A DNA stretch of 64,000 nt, taken from the NCBI RefSeq assembly GCF_038050405.1, contig NZ_CP150900.1:1178001-1242000 (forward strand), read 5' to 3'. Source of the DNA: Paraburkholderia sp. IMGN_8 (lineage in GTDB: Bacteria > Pseudomonadota > Gammaproteobacteria > Burkholderiales > Burkholderiaceae). Position 1 is the first letter of the stretch, and every line of letters starts with the position of its first letter. A program made the position numbers and the translations under genes. This document shows, in pieces, positions 26,081 through 36,640 of this stretch. The notes beneath the pieces were generated by a model. It had not been told where the DNA came from and did no database searches. It saw only the letters and a program-made list of their open reading frames with translations.

Positions 26081-27790
26081 TTACGCCGGCTTGCCCCAAC
26101 TGTCGCGCAGACTGACGATGCGATTGAATACGGGTTTGCCCGGTTTCGAATCGACGCGGTCGGCGACAAAGTAGCCGTGGCGCTCGAACTGATAGCGCTG
26201 TTCCGGCAGCGCGTCGCGTGCGCCCGGTTCCAGGTAGGCATTGACCACGCGCTTCGAATCCGGATTCAGCGCTTCGAGGTAGTCGCGGCCGCCCGCGTCC
26301 GGTTGCGGTTCCCTGAACAGACGGTCGTAGATGCGCACCTCGGCCGCGCACGCGCCTGCGGCGCTGACCCAGTGGATGTTGCCCTTCACCTTGTAGTTGT
26401 TCGCGCCTTCTGTGCCCGATTTGCTGTCCGGGAAGTAGTTGCAGTGGACTGCAACGACGTTGCCGTTCTCGTCTTTTTCAGCGCCCGTGCATTCGATCAC
26501 GTAGCCGTAGCGCAAGCGCACCTTGTTGCCGGGGAACAGGCGGAAATAGCCCTTCGGCGGCGCTTCGGTGAAGTCGTCGCGCTCGATCCACAGTTCGCGA
26601 GAGATCGGGAATTCGCGCACGCCGTGTTCCGGATGGTGCGGGTGCACCGGCGCGTTGCAGGATTCGGTGACGCCCTCGGGGAAGTTGTCGACGATCAGTT
26701 TGACCGGGTCGAGCACAGCGGCGATGCGCGGCGCCTTCTCATCCAGATCGTCGCGCAGCGCGCCTTCGAACACGCTCATGTCGATCCACGAATCGACCTT
26801 GGTGACGCCGATGCGCTCGCAGAACAACTGGATGCCCTCCGGCGTGAAACCGCGCCGGCGTAGGCCGACGATGGTCGGCATACGCGGGTCGTCCCAACCG
26901 TCGACGTGGCCTTCGGTCACCAGTTGCAGCAGCTTGCGCTTGCTGGTGATCGCGTAGGTCAGGTTCAGGCGCGAAAACTCGATTTGTTGCGGCAGCGGAC
27001 GCGTGAAAATGCCAGCTTCGGCCAGCTCGTTCAGAATCCAGTCGTACAGCGGACGGTGGTCTTCGAATTCGAGTGTGCACAGCGAATGCGTGATGTTTTC
27101 CAACGCGTCCGAGATGCAGTGCGTGTAGTCGTACATCGGGTACACGCACCATGTGTCGCCAGTGCGGTAGTGATGCGCGAAGCGGATCCGGTAGATGACC
27201 GGATCGCGCATATTGAAGTTCGGCGACGACATGTCGATCTTCGCGCGCAGCACGTGCTCGCCTTCCTTGAACTCGCCGGCCTTCATGCGGCGGAACAGGT
27301 CGAGGTTGTCCTGCACGGAGCGATCGCGGAACCGCGACGGCGTGCCGACTTCGGTTGCCGAGCCGCGGTTCGCGCGCATCTCTTCGGCCGACTGGCTATC
27401 CACATACGCCTTGCCGCGCTCGATCAGCAGCTCGGCGAATTCGTACAGCTTGTCGTAGTAGTCGCTTGCGAAGTAGAGCTGTTCCTTGCCGTCTTTTTCC
27501 CACTCGAAGCCGAGCCAGCGCACGGAATCGATAATCGAGTCGACGTATTCGACGCTTTCCTTTTCCGGATTCGTGTCGTCGAAACGCAGATGGCACACGC
27601 CGCCGTAGCTGCGCGCCACGCCGAAATTCAGGCAGATGCTCTTTGCGTGACCGATATGCAGATAGCCGTTCGGCTCAGGCGGAAAGCGCGTTTCTACGCG
27701 TTGGCCCCACTTGCCGGTGCGGTTGTCGTCGTCGATGATGTTGCGGATGAAATTGGATGCCGCGGGCGCGTCGTTGCGTTCGGTATTCAT
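26081..27790 (-). CDS. glnS: Glutaminyl-tRNA synthetase
   Basis: Class I aminoacyl-tRNA synthetase attaching Gln to tRNA-Gln. At 569 residues it matches the bacterial family. The N-terminal [16 protein letters not shown] carries HIGH at 45-48; the KMSKS-type loop appears as [13 protein letters not shown]; the C-terminal beta-barrel anticodon-binding domain is complete ([21 protein letters not shown]). Codon use stays C-rich at third positions to the very end, unlike alaS. The ggt gene is divergent. Confidence 0.97.
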   Translation of the reverse strand: MNTERNDAPAASNFIRNIIDDDNRTGKWGQRVETRFPPEPNGYLHIGHAKSICLNFGVARSYGGVCHLRFDDTNPEKESVEYVDSIIDSVRWLGFEWEKDGKEQLYFASDYYDKLYEFAELLIERGKAYVDSQSAEEMRANRGSATEVGTPSRFRDRSVQDNLDLFRRMKAGEFKEGEHVLRAKIDMSSPNFNMRDPVIYRIRFAHHYRTGDTWCVYPMYDYTHCISDALENITHSLCTLEFEDHRPLYDWILNELAEAGIFTRPLPQQIEFSRLNLTYAITSKRKLLQLVTEGHVDGWDDPRMPTIVGLRRRGFTPEGIQLFCERIGVTKVDSWIDMSVFEGALRDDLDEKAPRIAAVLDPVKLIVDNFPEGVTESCNAPVHPHHPEHGVREFPISRELWIERDDFTEAPPKGYFRLFPGNKVRLRYGYVIECTGAEKDENGNVVAVHCNYFPDSKSGTEGANNYKVKGNIHWVSAAGACAAEVRIYDRLFREPQPDAGGRDYLEALNPDSKRVVNAYLEPGARDALPEQRYQFERHGYFVADRVDSKPGKPVFNRIVSLRDSWGKPA

Positions 27791-28046
27791 GCGAGATGGT
27801 CAAAGTCTGTCGGGGGCGCGCAATGCGCTCACTTATCCGTCAATTCTACCTGACGACTCTCGTCGCGGCAGGCGAATGCGGTGCGCAGCCAACGTTTGAG
27901 CGGTTTGGGCGGAATGTTGAGGTCCGGCGACGCGCGGCGAAATGCGCTAGAGGTGCTATAACGACAGGCCACGCCACCGTTGGCCGCCTTGCACGAACGC
28001 CTGCCGTTCGTGCAACATGACGCCCTTGGTTCACGGAGTTTCTCGG

Positions 28047-29801
28047 ATGTCCGTCCCGACGCACGACGCGCCTCGCGCACCTTTCGCCTCTCTTTCCCTC
28101 GCTCGAATCCTGACGGCCGCGGCCGTGTTCGCCGCATTCACCGGCAGTTTCGTCGCCCCGGCGCCCGCGCTGGCGAAAACCGCCACGCCGAAGACCGTGC
28201 TGGACGCCTCGGCGGTGGCCGTGCCGGATCGCTACAGCGCCGACACCGCGCAGCAGATCTTCGCCGCCGGCGGCAACGCGGTGGATGCCGCGGTGGCGAT
28301 CGCCTTCACGCTCGCCGTGACTTATCCGGACGCCGGCAACATCGGCGGAGGCGGTTTCATGACGGTGTTCATGGACGGCAAACCGTACTTTCTCGACTAT
28401 CGCGAACGCGCGCCGCAACTGGCGAGCCGTGACATGTACTTCGACGACAAAGGCAACCTCGTGCCGGGCATGAGCCTCGTCGGCCATCGCGCGGTAGGCG
28501 TGCCGGGCACGGTCGACGGCATGTGGGAAGCGCAGCAGCGTTTCGGCAAGCTGAAGTGGAAGCAGGTGATGGCGCCGGCGATCCGTTACGCTACCGACGG
28601 TTTTCAGGTCGAGCCGTGGCTGCAGAAACGCCACGACGACGCGGCGAAGGATTTTGCCGGGAAGACCAATTTCGATGCCTATTTCTCGAATCTGAAAGCG
28701 GGCGTCACGTTCCGTCAGCCCGAGCTCGCGCAAACCCTGTCGCGCATCGCCAGCGACGGCGGGCGTGAATTCTACGAAGGCCGCACCGCCGATCTGATTG
28801 CCCGGCAGATGTACGGCCACGGCCTCGTGACCAAAACGGACCTGATTCAATACAAGGCGGTCTGGCGCCAGCCGGTCACCGCAGAGTGGAACGGCTACAG
28901 GATCGTCTCGGCGCCGCCGCCGAGTTCGGGCGGCATCGGACTGATCCAGATGCTGAAAATGAAGGCGGATCTGAAGCCGGCCTTCGACGGGCTCGAACTG
29001 AACTCCGTGCCGTACATCCACCTGATCGCGCAGATCGAAGACCGCGTGTTCGCCGATCGGGAGCAGTACCTGGGCGACCCGGATTCGTACAAGACGCCGG
29101 TCGACAAACTGATCGACGATGCCTACCTCGCGCAACGTGCCGACGAGGTCAAACCCGATGCATTGCCGGGCGCGACGCCGGTCAAACCGGGCCTCGGCGA
29201 CACGATGCCGGAAAAAGCGCAAACCACGCATTTCTCGGTGGTCGACAAGTGGGGCAACGCCGTATCGAACACTTACACGTTGAATGGGCCGTTCGGCTCG
29301 GGCGTGGTGGTGGATGGCGGCGGCTTCCTGCTGAACGACGAAATGGATGACTTCGTCACCAAGCCGGGCACCGGGAATCAGTCCGGCGTGACCGGCAACG
29401 AAGTCAACACCGTGGCGCCGGGGCGCCGGCCGCTGTCGTCGATGGCGCCGACCATTTTGCTGAAGGACAACAAGGTGTCGCTCGTGATCGGCACGCCGGG
29501 CGCCTCGCGCATTTTCACATCGATCTTTCAGGTGATGACGAACCTGTACGACTTCAGTATGGCGCCCGCCGATGCACTGGCTGCAATGCGTTTCCATCAC
29601 CAGTTGCTGCCGCAGAAGACGATCTACTGGGAGCCGTACCATCCGATCACGGGCGAGTTGGCCGAGCAACTGCAAGCGAAGGGCTATACGTTGCAAGGAC
29701 AGCAGTTCAACGGCGACGTGCAACTGATTCGCGTCGACGGCACGAACCCGGAGCCGGCAGCCGATCCGCGCGGCGTGGGCGTGGGACGTGTATTTCATTG
29801 A
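28047..29801 (+). CDS. ggt: Gamma-glutamyltranspeptidase
   Basis: Periplasmic enzyme that hydrolyses or transfers the gamma-glutamyl group of glutathione and related peptides. It is made as a 584-residue precursor with a signal peptide ending near LAKTATPK, and it cuts itself before a Thr. The nucleophile is Thr393 in KAQTTHFSVVDKWGNAVS. Substrate residues are visible in LDYRERAP (Arg) and the PLSSMAPTI loop; GSGVVVDGGGFLLNDEMDDF is the lid-strand region. ATG 28047 has GGAG upstream and was chosen over 28017. It is divergent from glnS. Confidence 0.95.
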   Translation: MSVPTHDAPRAPFASLSLARILTAAAVFAAFTGSFVAPAPALAKTATPKTVLDASAVAVPDRYSADTAQQIFAAGGNAVDAAVAIAFTLAVTYPDAGNIGGGGFMTVFMDGKPYFLDYRERAPQLASRDMYFDDKGNLVPGMSLVGHRAVGVPGTVDGMWEAQQRFGKLKWKQVMAPAIRYATDGFQVEPWLQKRHDDAAKDFAGKTNFDAYFSNLKAGVTFRQPELAQTLSRIASDGGREFYEGRTADLIARQMYGHGLVTKTDLIQYKAVWRQPVTAEWNGYRIVSAPPPSSGGIGLIQMLKMKADLKPAFDGLELNSVPYIHLIAQIEDRVFADREQYLGDPDSYKTPVDKLIDDAYLAQRADEVKPDALPGATPVKPGLGDTMPEKAQTTHFSVVDKWGNAVSNTYTLNGPFGSGVVVDGGGFLLNDEMDDFVTKPGTGNQSGVTGNEVNTVAPGRRPLSSMAPTILLKDNKVSLVIGTPGASRIFTSIFQVMTNLYDFSMAPADALAAMRFHHQLLPQKTIYWEPYHPITGELAEQLQAKGYTLQGQQFNGDVQLIRVDGTNPEPAADPRGVGVGRVFH

Positions 29802-29850
29802 ACTGCGGCTTCGGCCGACCCAAAAAAAACGACCTGTGACGGGGAAGGTG

Positions 29851-30423
29851 ATGAGCGGGCAAAAAACAGAAGTACTCGTGCTGCCGGGCTACCAGAATTC
29901 CGGCGAGGGCCACTGGCAAACGCGTTGGCAGGCGCTTGATCCCGCGTTCGCGCGTGTGCAGATGCCGGACTGGGATCATCCCGCGCGCGATGTGTGGTGC
30001 CGTACGCTCGATGCGGCGGTAGCCGCTGCCGATGCCCCGGTGGTGTTGGCCGCGCACAGCCTCGGCTGTCTGACCACGGCTTTCTGGGCGGCGCAGTACG
30101 CCAGCGCCGCGCAGCTTGCGAAGGTGGCGGGTGCGTTGCTGGTGGCCGTGCCCGATCCGTCGGGGGCGCATTTCCCGCAGGATGCCAGCGGGTTTGGGCC
30201 GGTGCCGCTGGCGCGTTTACCGTTTGCGAGCATTGTTGTCGCCAGTAGCGACGATCCGTACGGCGCCATGCCGTTCTCACAGACCTGCGCGACGGCGTGG
30301 GACAGCCGCTGGATCGGCATTGGGCCGCGCGGTCATATCAACGCCGACAGCGGGCTCGGCGATTGGGACGAAGGGCGGCGCTGGCTGGCCTCGTTCAGCA
30401 AGCCGGAGGGGGCGTCGAAGTGA
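29851..30423 (+). CDS. RBBP9/YdeN-type serine hydrolase
   Basis: A 190-residue alpha/beta hydrolase. Family traits are LVLPGYQNSGEGHWQTRW near the N-terminus, the nucleophile elbow LAAHSLGCLTTAFWAA, the acid in IVVASSDDPYG and the catalytic His in GPRGHINADSGLGDW. The natural substrate of the family is unknown. ATG 29851 was preferred over 29788, which overlaps ggt; the gap to ggt is 49 bases, so co-transcription is possible. Confidence 0.85.
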   Translation: MSGQKTEVLVLPGYQNSGEGHWQTRWQALDPAFARVQMPDWDHPARDVWCRTLDAAVAAADAPVVLAAHSLGCLTTAFWAAQYASAAQLAKVAGALLVAVPDPSGAHFPQDASGFGPVPLARLPFASIVVASSDDPYGAMPFSQTCATAWDSRWIGIGPRGHINADSGLGDWDEGRRWLASFSKPEGASK

Positions 30424-30555
30424 GTTCCCCTTGGCGGGTTGGGCGCGACGGGCGCTGGCCTTGAGTGACTGTGGCGCGCTGCCATGGGTGCCGCCTGGAG
30501 TGCCGCCTGGACTCAACGCTCCGGTTCGGACGCCGACACCGCTTCGCTGCCATGC

Positions 30556-31776
30556 TTAAATCACCGACTGCCCCCGCAACGCCGCAATCCGCGCCTCGTC
30601 ATAACCGAGCACGTCGCGCAGGATGCGGTCGGTGTGCTCGCCGAGCGTGGGCGGATGGGCAAGCGCCTCGGGTGGCGTGCCGCTCATATTGATCGGATTG
30701 CGCACCAGCTTGACCGTGCCTCCGGACGGATGCGGCAGATCGACTTGCATGCCGCGCGCCACCACCTGCTCGTTCTCGAACACCTCGCCCAGATCGTTGA
30801 TCGGCCCGCACGGCACGCCGGCGGCTTCCAGCGCGGCGATCCATTGCTGCTTGCCCTGCAGGCGGACCATGTCCGCGAGGATCGGCACCAGAATGTCACG
30901 GTGGCGCACGCGAGCCGGGTTGCTCGCGAAGCGTTCGTCGTCGGCCAACTCCGCACGGCCACCGGCTTCGACAAACTTGCGGAACTGGCCGTCGTTGCCG
31001 ACCGCGACGATGATCCAGCCGTCGCTGGTCTGGAAGGTCTGGTAGGGCACGATGTTCGGATGGGCATTGCCCCAGCGCACCGGCGGCTGGCCGCTGGCGA
31101 GAAAATTCGAATTCATGTTGGCAAGCATCGCCACCTGCACGTCGAGCAGCGCCATATCGATGTACTGGCCTTCGCCCGTGCGGTCGCGATGCGTGAGCGC
31201 GGTCAGCACGGCGATGGTCGAATACATGCCGGTCATCAGGTCGGCGATCGCGACGCCGGCTTTCTGCGGGCCGCCGCCCGGCTGGCCGTCGCGCTCGCCG
31301 GTAATGCTCATGAAGCCGCCGATGCCTTGCACGATGAAGTCGTAGCCCGCCCGCTGCGCATACGGCCCGGTCTGCCCGAAGCCGGTCACCGAGCAGTAGA
31401 TCAGATCGGGCTTCACTTCTTTCAGCGACGCGTAATCGAGACCGTACTTCTTCAACTGGCCGACCTTGTAGTTCTCCAGTACCACATCGCTTTGCGCGGC
31501 CAGTTCGCGGATGATCCGCTGGCCTTCGGGCGACGCGATATCCACGGTGACCGAACGCTTGTTGCGGTTCGCCGCGAGGTAGTAGGCGGCCTCGCGCGTA
31601 TCGTCGCCTTGCGGCGTTTTCAGATACGGCGGCCCCCAATGACGGGTGTCGTCACCGACCTCGGGGCGTTCGATCTTGATGACGTCGGCGCCGAAATCGG
31701 CCAGCGTCTGCGCGCACCAGGGCCCGGCGAGCACGCGTGTGAGGTCCAGCACGCGGATATGACTGAGAGCGCCCAT
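30556..31776 (-). CDS. CaiB/BaiF family CoA-transferase
   Basis: A 406-residue family III CoA-transferase, which moves CoA between acyl groups through an aspartyl anhydride. It has RVLDLTRVLAGPWCAQTLADFGADVIKIERP at the N-terminus, RNKRSVTVDIASPEG, and the catalytic Asp in AGVAIADLMTGMY. Similar proteins include formyl-CoA, succinyl-CoA:glutarate and carnitine CoA-transferases; this substrate cannot be chosen without its usual partner, since no dehydrogenase such as gcdH is adjacent. Divergent from alaS. Confidence 0.9.
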   Translation of the reverse strand: MGALSHIRVLDLTRVLAGPWCAQTLADFGADVIKIERPEVGDDTRHWGPPYLKTPQGDDTREAAYYLAANRNKRSVTVDIASPEGQRIIRELAAQSDVVLENYKVGQLKKYGLDYASLKEVKPDLIYCSVTGFGQTGPYAQRAGYDFIVQGIGGFMSITGERDGQPGGGPQKAGVAIADLMTGMYSTIAVLTALTHRDRTGEGQYIDMALLDVQVAMLANMNSNFLASGQPPVRWGNAHPNIVPYQTFQTSDGWIIVAVGNDGQFRKFVEAGGRAELADDERFASNPARVRHRDILVPILADMVRLQGKQQWIAALEAAGVPCGPINDLGEVFENEQVVARGMQVDLPHPSGGTVKLVRNPINMSGTPPEALAHPPTLGEHTDRILRDVLGYDEARIAALRGQSVI

Positions 31777-32072
31777 ATTCTTCGATGTCTCCTAGGTAGC
31801 CGAAGCGGCGCGTGAGGCGCCGTCGATGTGGGCAATCTTAAGCGATTCCCGCGCGGCGGCGCAGTCAGCCGAACGGCATAGGACGAATGAAATGCCTCGC
31901 CATGTCCCGCGCTACCAGGTGAAACCTGGCCGAACGGCTAACGGTGCACAGCGGGTGCGGGGCGCGCCGCCGCGCACGGGCGCCGATCCCGTATAATCAG
32001 TCGTTTAAGAAACAATCAGTTGGCGCATCCCCATGATGCCGCCGGAAACAGTCAGGACCGTCCCCGCACGCT
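31777..32072. promoter_or_regulatory. Divergent region between CoA-transferase and alaS
   Basis: About 300 bases. A good -10 element TATAAT lies at 31992-31997, oriented toward alaS, about 75 bases before its ATG; no strong -35 is visible at the proper distance. No T-box or other riboswitch structure is recognised. Confidence 0.5.
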
Positions 32073-34697
32073 ATGAAAGCCGCCGAAATCCGCGAGAAAT
32101 TCCTCAAGTTCTTCGAATCGAAGGGCCATACGATCGTCCGCTCGTCGAGCCTTGTGCCCGGCAACGATCCGACACTGCTCTTCACCAATTCGGGAATGGT
32201 GCAGTTCAAAGATGTGTTCCTCGGCGCGGAGTCGCGTCCGTATTCGCGCGCCACGACCGCGCAGCGCAGCGTGCGCGCCGGCGGCAAGCACAACGATCTG
32301 GAAAACGTCGGCTACACCGCGCGTCACCACACGTTCTTTGAAATGCTGGGCAATTTCTCGTTCGGCGACTACTTCAAGCGCGATGCAATCCACTACGCGT
32401 GGGAATTGCTGACGGGCGTGTACCAGCTGCCGAAAGACAAGCTGTGGGTCACCGTCTATCACGAAGACGACGAAGCACACGACATCTGGGCGAAGGAAGT
32501 GGGCGTGCCGGTCGAACGGATCATCCGCATCGGCGACAACAAGGGCGCGCGCTACGCGTCGGACAACTTCTGGCAGATGGCCGATACCGGCCCGTGCGGC
32601 CCGTGCTCGGAAATTTTCTACGACCACGGCCCGGACGTGTGGGGCGGCCCTCCGGGGTCTCCTGAAGAAGACGGTGACCGCTACATCGAGATCTGGAATC
32701 TCGTGTTCATGCAGTTCAACCGCGATGCTCAGGGCAACATGACGCCGCTGCCCAAGCAGTGCGTCGATACCGGCATGGGTCTTGAGCGTATTGCCGCGGT
32801 GTTGCAGCATGTGCACAGCAACTACGAGATCGACCTGTTCCAGGCGCTCATCAAGGCAGCCGGCCGCGAAACCGGCGTGGCCGATCTGACGAACAACTCG
32901 CTGAAGGTGATCGCCGATCACATCCGCGCGTGCTCGTTCCTGATCGTCGACGGCGTGATTCCGGGCAACGAAGGCCGCGGCTACGTGCTGCGCCGTATCG
33001 TGCGCCGCGCGATCCGCCACGGCTACAAATTGGGCAAGAAGGGTTCGTTCTTCCATCGCATGGTCGCGGACCTCGTTGCGCAGATGGGCGACGCGTACCC
33101 GGAACTCAAAGAAGCGGAACAGCGCGTGACCGACGTGCTGCGTCAGGAAGAAGAACGCTTCTTCGAGACCATCGAGCACGGCATGTCGATTCTCGAAGGC
33201 GCGCTGGCCGACCTCGAAGCGAAGGGCGGCAAGACGCTCGACGGCGAACTCGCATTCAAGCTGCACGACACTTATGGTTTCCCGCTCGATCTGACGGCGG
33301 ACGTGTGCCGCGAGCGCGAAGTGACGGTCGACGAATCCGCCTTCGACGAAGCGATGGCGCGTCAGCGCGAACAGGCTCGCGCGGCCGGCAAGTTCAAGAT
33401 GACGCAGGGCCTCGAATACTCGGGCGCGAAGACCACGTTCCACGGTTACGAAGAAATCGTCTTCGACGACGCGAAAGTGATCGCGTTGTACGTAGACGGT
33501 GCGTCGGTGAAGGAAGTGACCCACGGCCAGCAGGCGGTTGTTGTGCTCGACCACACGCCGTTCTACGCGGAGTCGGGCGGCCAGGTCGGCGACCAGGGCG
33601 TGTTGGCTAACGCGAGCGTGCGCTTTGCGGTTACCGATACGCTGAAGGTGCAGGCCGACGTGGTCGGCCATCACGGCACGCTTGAGCAGGGCACGCTGAA
33701 AGTCGGCGACATCGTGAAGGCTGAGATCGACGCAGTGCGCCGCGCGCGCACGGCCCGCAATCACTCGGCTACCCATTTGATGCACAAGGCGCTGCGCGAA
33801 GTGCTCGGTTCGCACGTGCAGCAGAAGGGTTCCCTGGTGGACCCGGAGAAGACCCGTTTCGACTTCGCGCACAACGCGCCGATGACCGACGAGCAGATCC
33901 GTCGTGTCGAAGAAATCGTCAATGCCGAAGTGTTGGCGAACGCGCCGGGCATCGTGCGGGTGATGCCGTTCGACGAAGCGGTGAAGGGCGGCGCGATGGC
34001 GCTGTTCGGCGAAAAATACGGCGACGAAGTGCGCGTGCTTGACCTCGGTTTCTCGCGTGAGTTGTGCGGCGGCACGCACGTGCATCGCACCGGCGATATC
34101 GGTTTCTTCAAGATTGTGATGGAAGGCGGCGTTGCTGCCGGCATTCGTCGCGTGGAAGCGATTACTGGCGACAACGCAGTGCGCTTCGTGCAGGACCTCG
34201 ATGCGCGGATCAATGCGGCGGCTGCTGCATTGAAGGCGCAGCCGTCGGAGCTGACGCAGCGGATCGTGCAGGTGCAGGATCAGGTGAAGTCGCTGGAGAA
34301 GGAGCTTGGCGCGTTGAAGTCCAAGTTGGCTTCGAGCCAGGGCGATGAGCTTGCCGGCCAGGCGATTGAAGTTGCCGGCGTGCATGTGTTGGCTGCCACG
34401 CTTGAGGGCGCGGATGTGAAGACGCTGCGGGAAACGGTCGATAAGCTGAAGGACAAGTTGAAGAGCGCGGCGATTGTGCTGGCCTCGGTTGAAGGCGGCA
34501 AGGTTAGTTTGATTGCCGGTGTGACGGCGGACGCCAGCAAGAAGGTCAAGGCTGGTGAATTGGTTAATTTTGTTGCGCAGCAAGTTGGGGGGAAGGGTGG
34601 TGGGCGCCCTGATATGGCGCAGGCTGGTGGGACTGAGCCGGCTAATTTGCCTGCGGCGCTTGCGGGGGTTAAGGGGTGGGTTGAAGGGCAGCTTTAA
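32073..34697 (+). CDS. alaS: Alanyl-tRNA synthetase
   Basis: Class II synthetase charging tRNA-Ala, 874 residues and complete. The catalytic core begins [18 protein letters not shown]; the editing-domain zinc ligands are in NHSATHLMH (His564, His568) and CGGTH (Cys665, His669); the C-Ala domain ends [16 protein letters not shown]...GQL. The 3' end is odd. In the last 65 codons my count gives T in 25 and C in only 6 third positions, against 7 T and 27 C in the first 65 codons. The protein sequence there is conserved, so the change is mostly silent. A dispersed repeat begins about 50 bases after the stop. Confidence 0.97.
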   Translation: MKAAEIREKFLKFFESKGHTIVRSSSLVPGNDPTLLFTNSGMVQFKDVFLGAESRPYSRATTAQRSVRAGGKHNDLENVGYTARHHTFFEMLGNFSFGDYFKRDAIHYAWELLTGVYQLPKDKLWVTVYHEDDEAHDIWAKEVGVPVERIIRIGDNKGARYASDNFWQMADTGPCGPCSEIFYDHGPDVWGGPPGSPEEDGDRYIEIWNLVFMQFNRDAQGNMTPLPKQCVDTGMGLERIAAVLQHVHSNYEIDLFQALIKAAGRETGVADLTNNSLKVIADHIRACSFLIVDGVIPGNEGRGYVLRRIVRRAIRHGYKLGKKGSFFHRMVADLVAQMGDAYPELKEAEQRVTDVLRQEEERFFETIEHGMSILEGALADLEAKGGKTLDGELAFKLHDTYGFPLDLTADVCREREVTVDESAFDEAMARQREQARAAGKFKMTQGLEYSGAKTTFHGYEEIVFDDAKVIALYVDGASVKEVTHGQQAVVVLDHTPFYAESGGQVGDQGVLANASVRFAVTDTLKVQADVVGHHGTLEQGTLKVGDIVKAEIDAVRRARTARNHSATHLMHKALREVLGSHVQQKGSLVDPEKTRFDFAHNAPMTDEQIRRVEEIVNAEVLANAPGIVRVMPFDEAVKGGAMALFGEKYGDEVRVLDLGFSRELCGGTHVHRTGDIGFFKIVMEGGVAAGIRRVEAITGDNAVRFVQDLDARINAAAAALKAQPSELTQRIVQVQDQVKSLEKELGALKSKLASSQGDELAGQAIEVAGVHVLAATLEGADVKTLRETVDKLKDKLKSAAIVLASVEGGKVSLIAGVTADASKKVKAGELVNFVAQQVGGKGGGRPDMAQAGGTEPANLPAALAGVKGWVEGQL

Positions 34698-34749
34698 AGC
34701 TGCAGGGGTTTGCTGCGCGGGATTGGGGGGTGGTTTGCTCGCGCAGTAG

Positions 34750-35045
34750 TGGTTTTTTTGCCTTTCGCGGCGCTATTGGTTGTGTGCCTGCGGCGTTGGC
34801 CTTTCCTTGATTTCTTAGTGGTCTATTCGCGTCGCCCGTGTGCGGGGCAGGCACTTACTTTCTTTGCCGCCGCAAAGAAAGTAAGCAAAGAAAGCGGCTT
34901 CACCCCGCTAATTCTTAAGCGGGTCCCCTGGCTTGGAGGAGGTAGTGGAGCATCTGGAATCGGTGTTCTCGCACATTCCGCGCTGGTGACAAGGCAGTCA
35001 TACTTCCGGCGGCGCTGCGCGCGCCGTAGCGGTACTTCACAAAAC
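34750..35045 (+). repeat. Dispersed structured repeat, copy A
   Basis: First of three copies in this window. In order it holds a T-rich entry (GTTTTTTTGCC), GTGTGCCTGCGGCGTTGGCC, a perfect hairpin at 34854-34885 (arms CTTACTTTCTTTGC and GCAAAGAAAGTAAG, loop CGCC), a second copy of GCAAAGAAAG right after it, and a 49-base block (34913-34961) identical in all copies. GCGCTGGTGACAAGGCAGTCAT follows, then a variable GC-rich end near GGTACTTCAC. It lies 3' of alaS in the same orientation. Short open frames within it (FFAAAKKVS type) are not credible genes. Confidence 0.9.
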
Positions 35046-35329
35046 CCTCTGGTCGTTTCCGCTCCACGTTGAGGCAACCGCGGCGGCATATTTCACGCCG
35101 TAGCAATCTTCTGCGTCTCGCCGAATAACCTGCTGTGCGTTACTTTTCCAGCAATCCATAAAGCGCAAGCCGAAAATCACTTCGGCGCCTCGCCGAGGCG
35201 AAGTGCCTGGGTGCGCGAGTGCGCTCACCACTCCGAGTAAAACGCTATTGCCTTAGCCAGACATTGGGGACGCGAGGGGCGGACCACCGCGCCGAACCAG
35301 GCGCAGGCGCCCAAATCGCGAGACGGTTT
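35046..35329. other. Spacer between inverted repeat copies A and B
   Basis: About 285 bases with no gene or ribosome site. A small stem (CTTCGGCGCCTCG against CGAGGCGAAG) lies near 35181-35206. No transposase fragment is seen. Confidence 0.55.
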
Positions 35330-35618
35330 GATGAAGTACCGCGTCGGCGCGCGCAGCGCCGCCGGAAGTATGACTGCCTTGTCACCAGCGCGGAGTGCGC
35401 GAGAACACTGATTCCAGATGCTCCACTACCTCCTCCAAGCCAGGGGACCCGCTTAAGAATTAGCGGTGTGAAGCCGCTTTCTTTGCTTACTTTCTTTGCG
35501 GCGGCAAAGAAAGTAAGTGCCGCCCCGCACAGGGGCGACGCGAATAGACCAATAACAAATCAAGGAAAGGCCAACGCCGCAGGCACACAGATATAAGCGC
35601 CGAGCAGGCAAAAACACG
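35330..35618 (-). repeat. Dispersed structured repeat, copy B (inverted)
   Basis: Same element as copy A on the opposite strand: hairpin at 35486-35517 with identical arms, the 49-base conserved block at 35410-35458, and the T-rich entry GTGTTTTTGCC ending at 35618. The entry abuts the stop codon of the LysR gene (35619-35621), which reads in the same direction. The far end diverges from copy A after GCGGTACTTCA. Confidence 0.9.
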
Positions 35619-36524
35619 TTAAGAAAAAGCCACCGCCGCAGGCGACTCAACCGCACCATCAACACCGACTAGCGTGTTCTTCAGCGCATTTAGAGCAGAA
35701 GAAAAATGCCCCCGCCGCCAGACGAGAAGCGTCTCGATCACCCCAATATCAGCAAGCGCATGCACAGCAATATTGCTAGCATCGGCTTGCAAATCCAGCA
35801 CCGACCGTGGCGCCACAGCCACCCCAGCCCCGGCGGCGACACAAGCCACAATCGCATGATAAGAACCCAGCTCAAGCACTCGGGCTGGCCTGACACCATG
35901 CTCCAAATACCACTTCTCGATATAAGCGCGATACGCACACCCGCGTTCAAACGCAATCAAAGTCGATAAAGCAATATCCCGCACTTCGCGAATCGGCCGA
36001 TGCCCCCGCGGCGTCAGCATCACCAGTTCCTCGCGGAACACCGGCACCGTCTCGAACAACTCGCCGAGTACGGCAGGGTCCGGCGGCGTCGCCACCAGTG
36101 CGGCATCCACTTCGAATTCGCGTACCCGCTCGATCAGCTTGCCTGTGGTGCCGGTTTCGAGTTCGAGCGCGACGTCGGGCCAGTTCTGGTGATAACGCGC
36201 GAGCAACCCAGGCAGGCGCGTTGCCGCAACGCTCTCCATCGTGCCCAGCCGCAATCGCCCACTCGGACGATCCTGGCGCACGGCATGACGCGCCTCGTCG
36301 GCAAGCGCGAGCAGCCGCTCGGCGTAGGGCAGTAGCGTCTCGCCAGCCGGCGTCAGCACGAGGCGCCGGCCGTCGCGGATGAACAGATCAGTGCCCAGTT
36401 GTTCTTCAAGCTGCTTGATACGCGTCGTCACATTCGATTGCACGCGATTGAGCTTGGCAGCGGCGCGCGTTACGCCGTTTTCCCGCACGACGGCGCGAAA
36501 AATGGTCAAGGCGGCCAGATCCAT
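35619..36524 (-). CDS. LysR-family transcriptional regulator
   Basis: A 301-residue regulator with an N-terminal winged helix-turn-helix (LAALTIFRAVVRENGVTRAAAKLNRVQSNVTTRIKQLEEQLGTDLFIRDGRRL) and a substrate-binding domain (SGRLRLGTMESVAATRLP... CAYRAYIEKWYLEHG). It is divergent from an MFS gene, with starts 116 bases apart, so it probably controls that transporter. ATG 36524 has GGAGAG upstream. The last 65 codons show 27 T and only 7 C at third positions, unlike the 5' part; the stop touches repeat copy B. Confidence 0.92.
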   Translation of the reverse strand: MDLAALTIFRAVVRENGVTRAAAKLNRVQSNVTTRIKQLEEQLGTDLFIRDGRRLVLTPAGETLLPYAERLLALADEARHAVRQDRPSGRLRLGTMESVAATRLPGLLARYHQNWPDVALELETGTTGKLIERVREFEVDAALVATPPDPAVLGELFETVPVFREELVMLTPRGHRPIREVRDIALSTLIAFERGCAYRAYIEKWYLEHGVRPARVLELGSYHAIVACVAAGAGVAVAPRSVLDLQADASNIAVHALADIGVIETLLVWRRGHFSSALNALKNTLVGVDGAVESPAAVAFS

Positions 36525-36640
36525 GATTCTCTCCAAGCGATGGGTTGCATCCAAATTATTCATTTTTTGTGATCGAAAGGTCAAGCTAATATGGATCCAA
36601 TGCGCCGGCGACCGCCGGCTCCGCTGGATTGCCACCGCCT

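Noticed and set aside
32052..34583. An 843-codon open frame antisense to alaS, and other long antisense frames such as 26906-27853 and 27846-29798
   Set aside because: They mirror real genes in GC-rich DNA with strong third-position bias, have compositions rich in Arg/His/Gln and show no family motifs.
34823..35596. Short frames in the repeats coding for FFAAAKKVS-type peptides (also at 47392-47709)
   Set aside because: They lie across the hairpin, have no ribosome sites, and the paired changes in the stem are explained by structure, not by coding.
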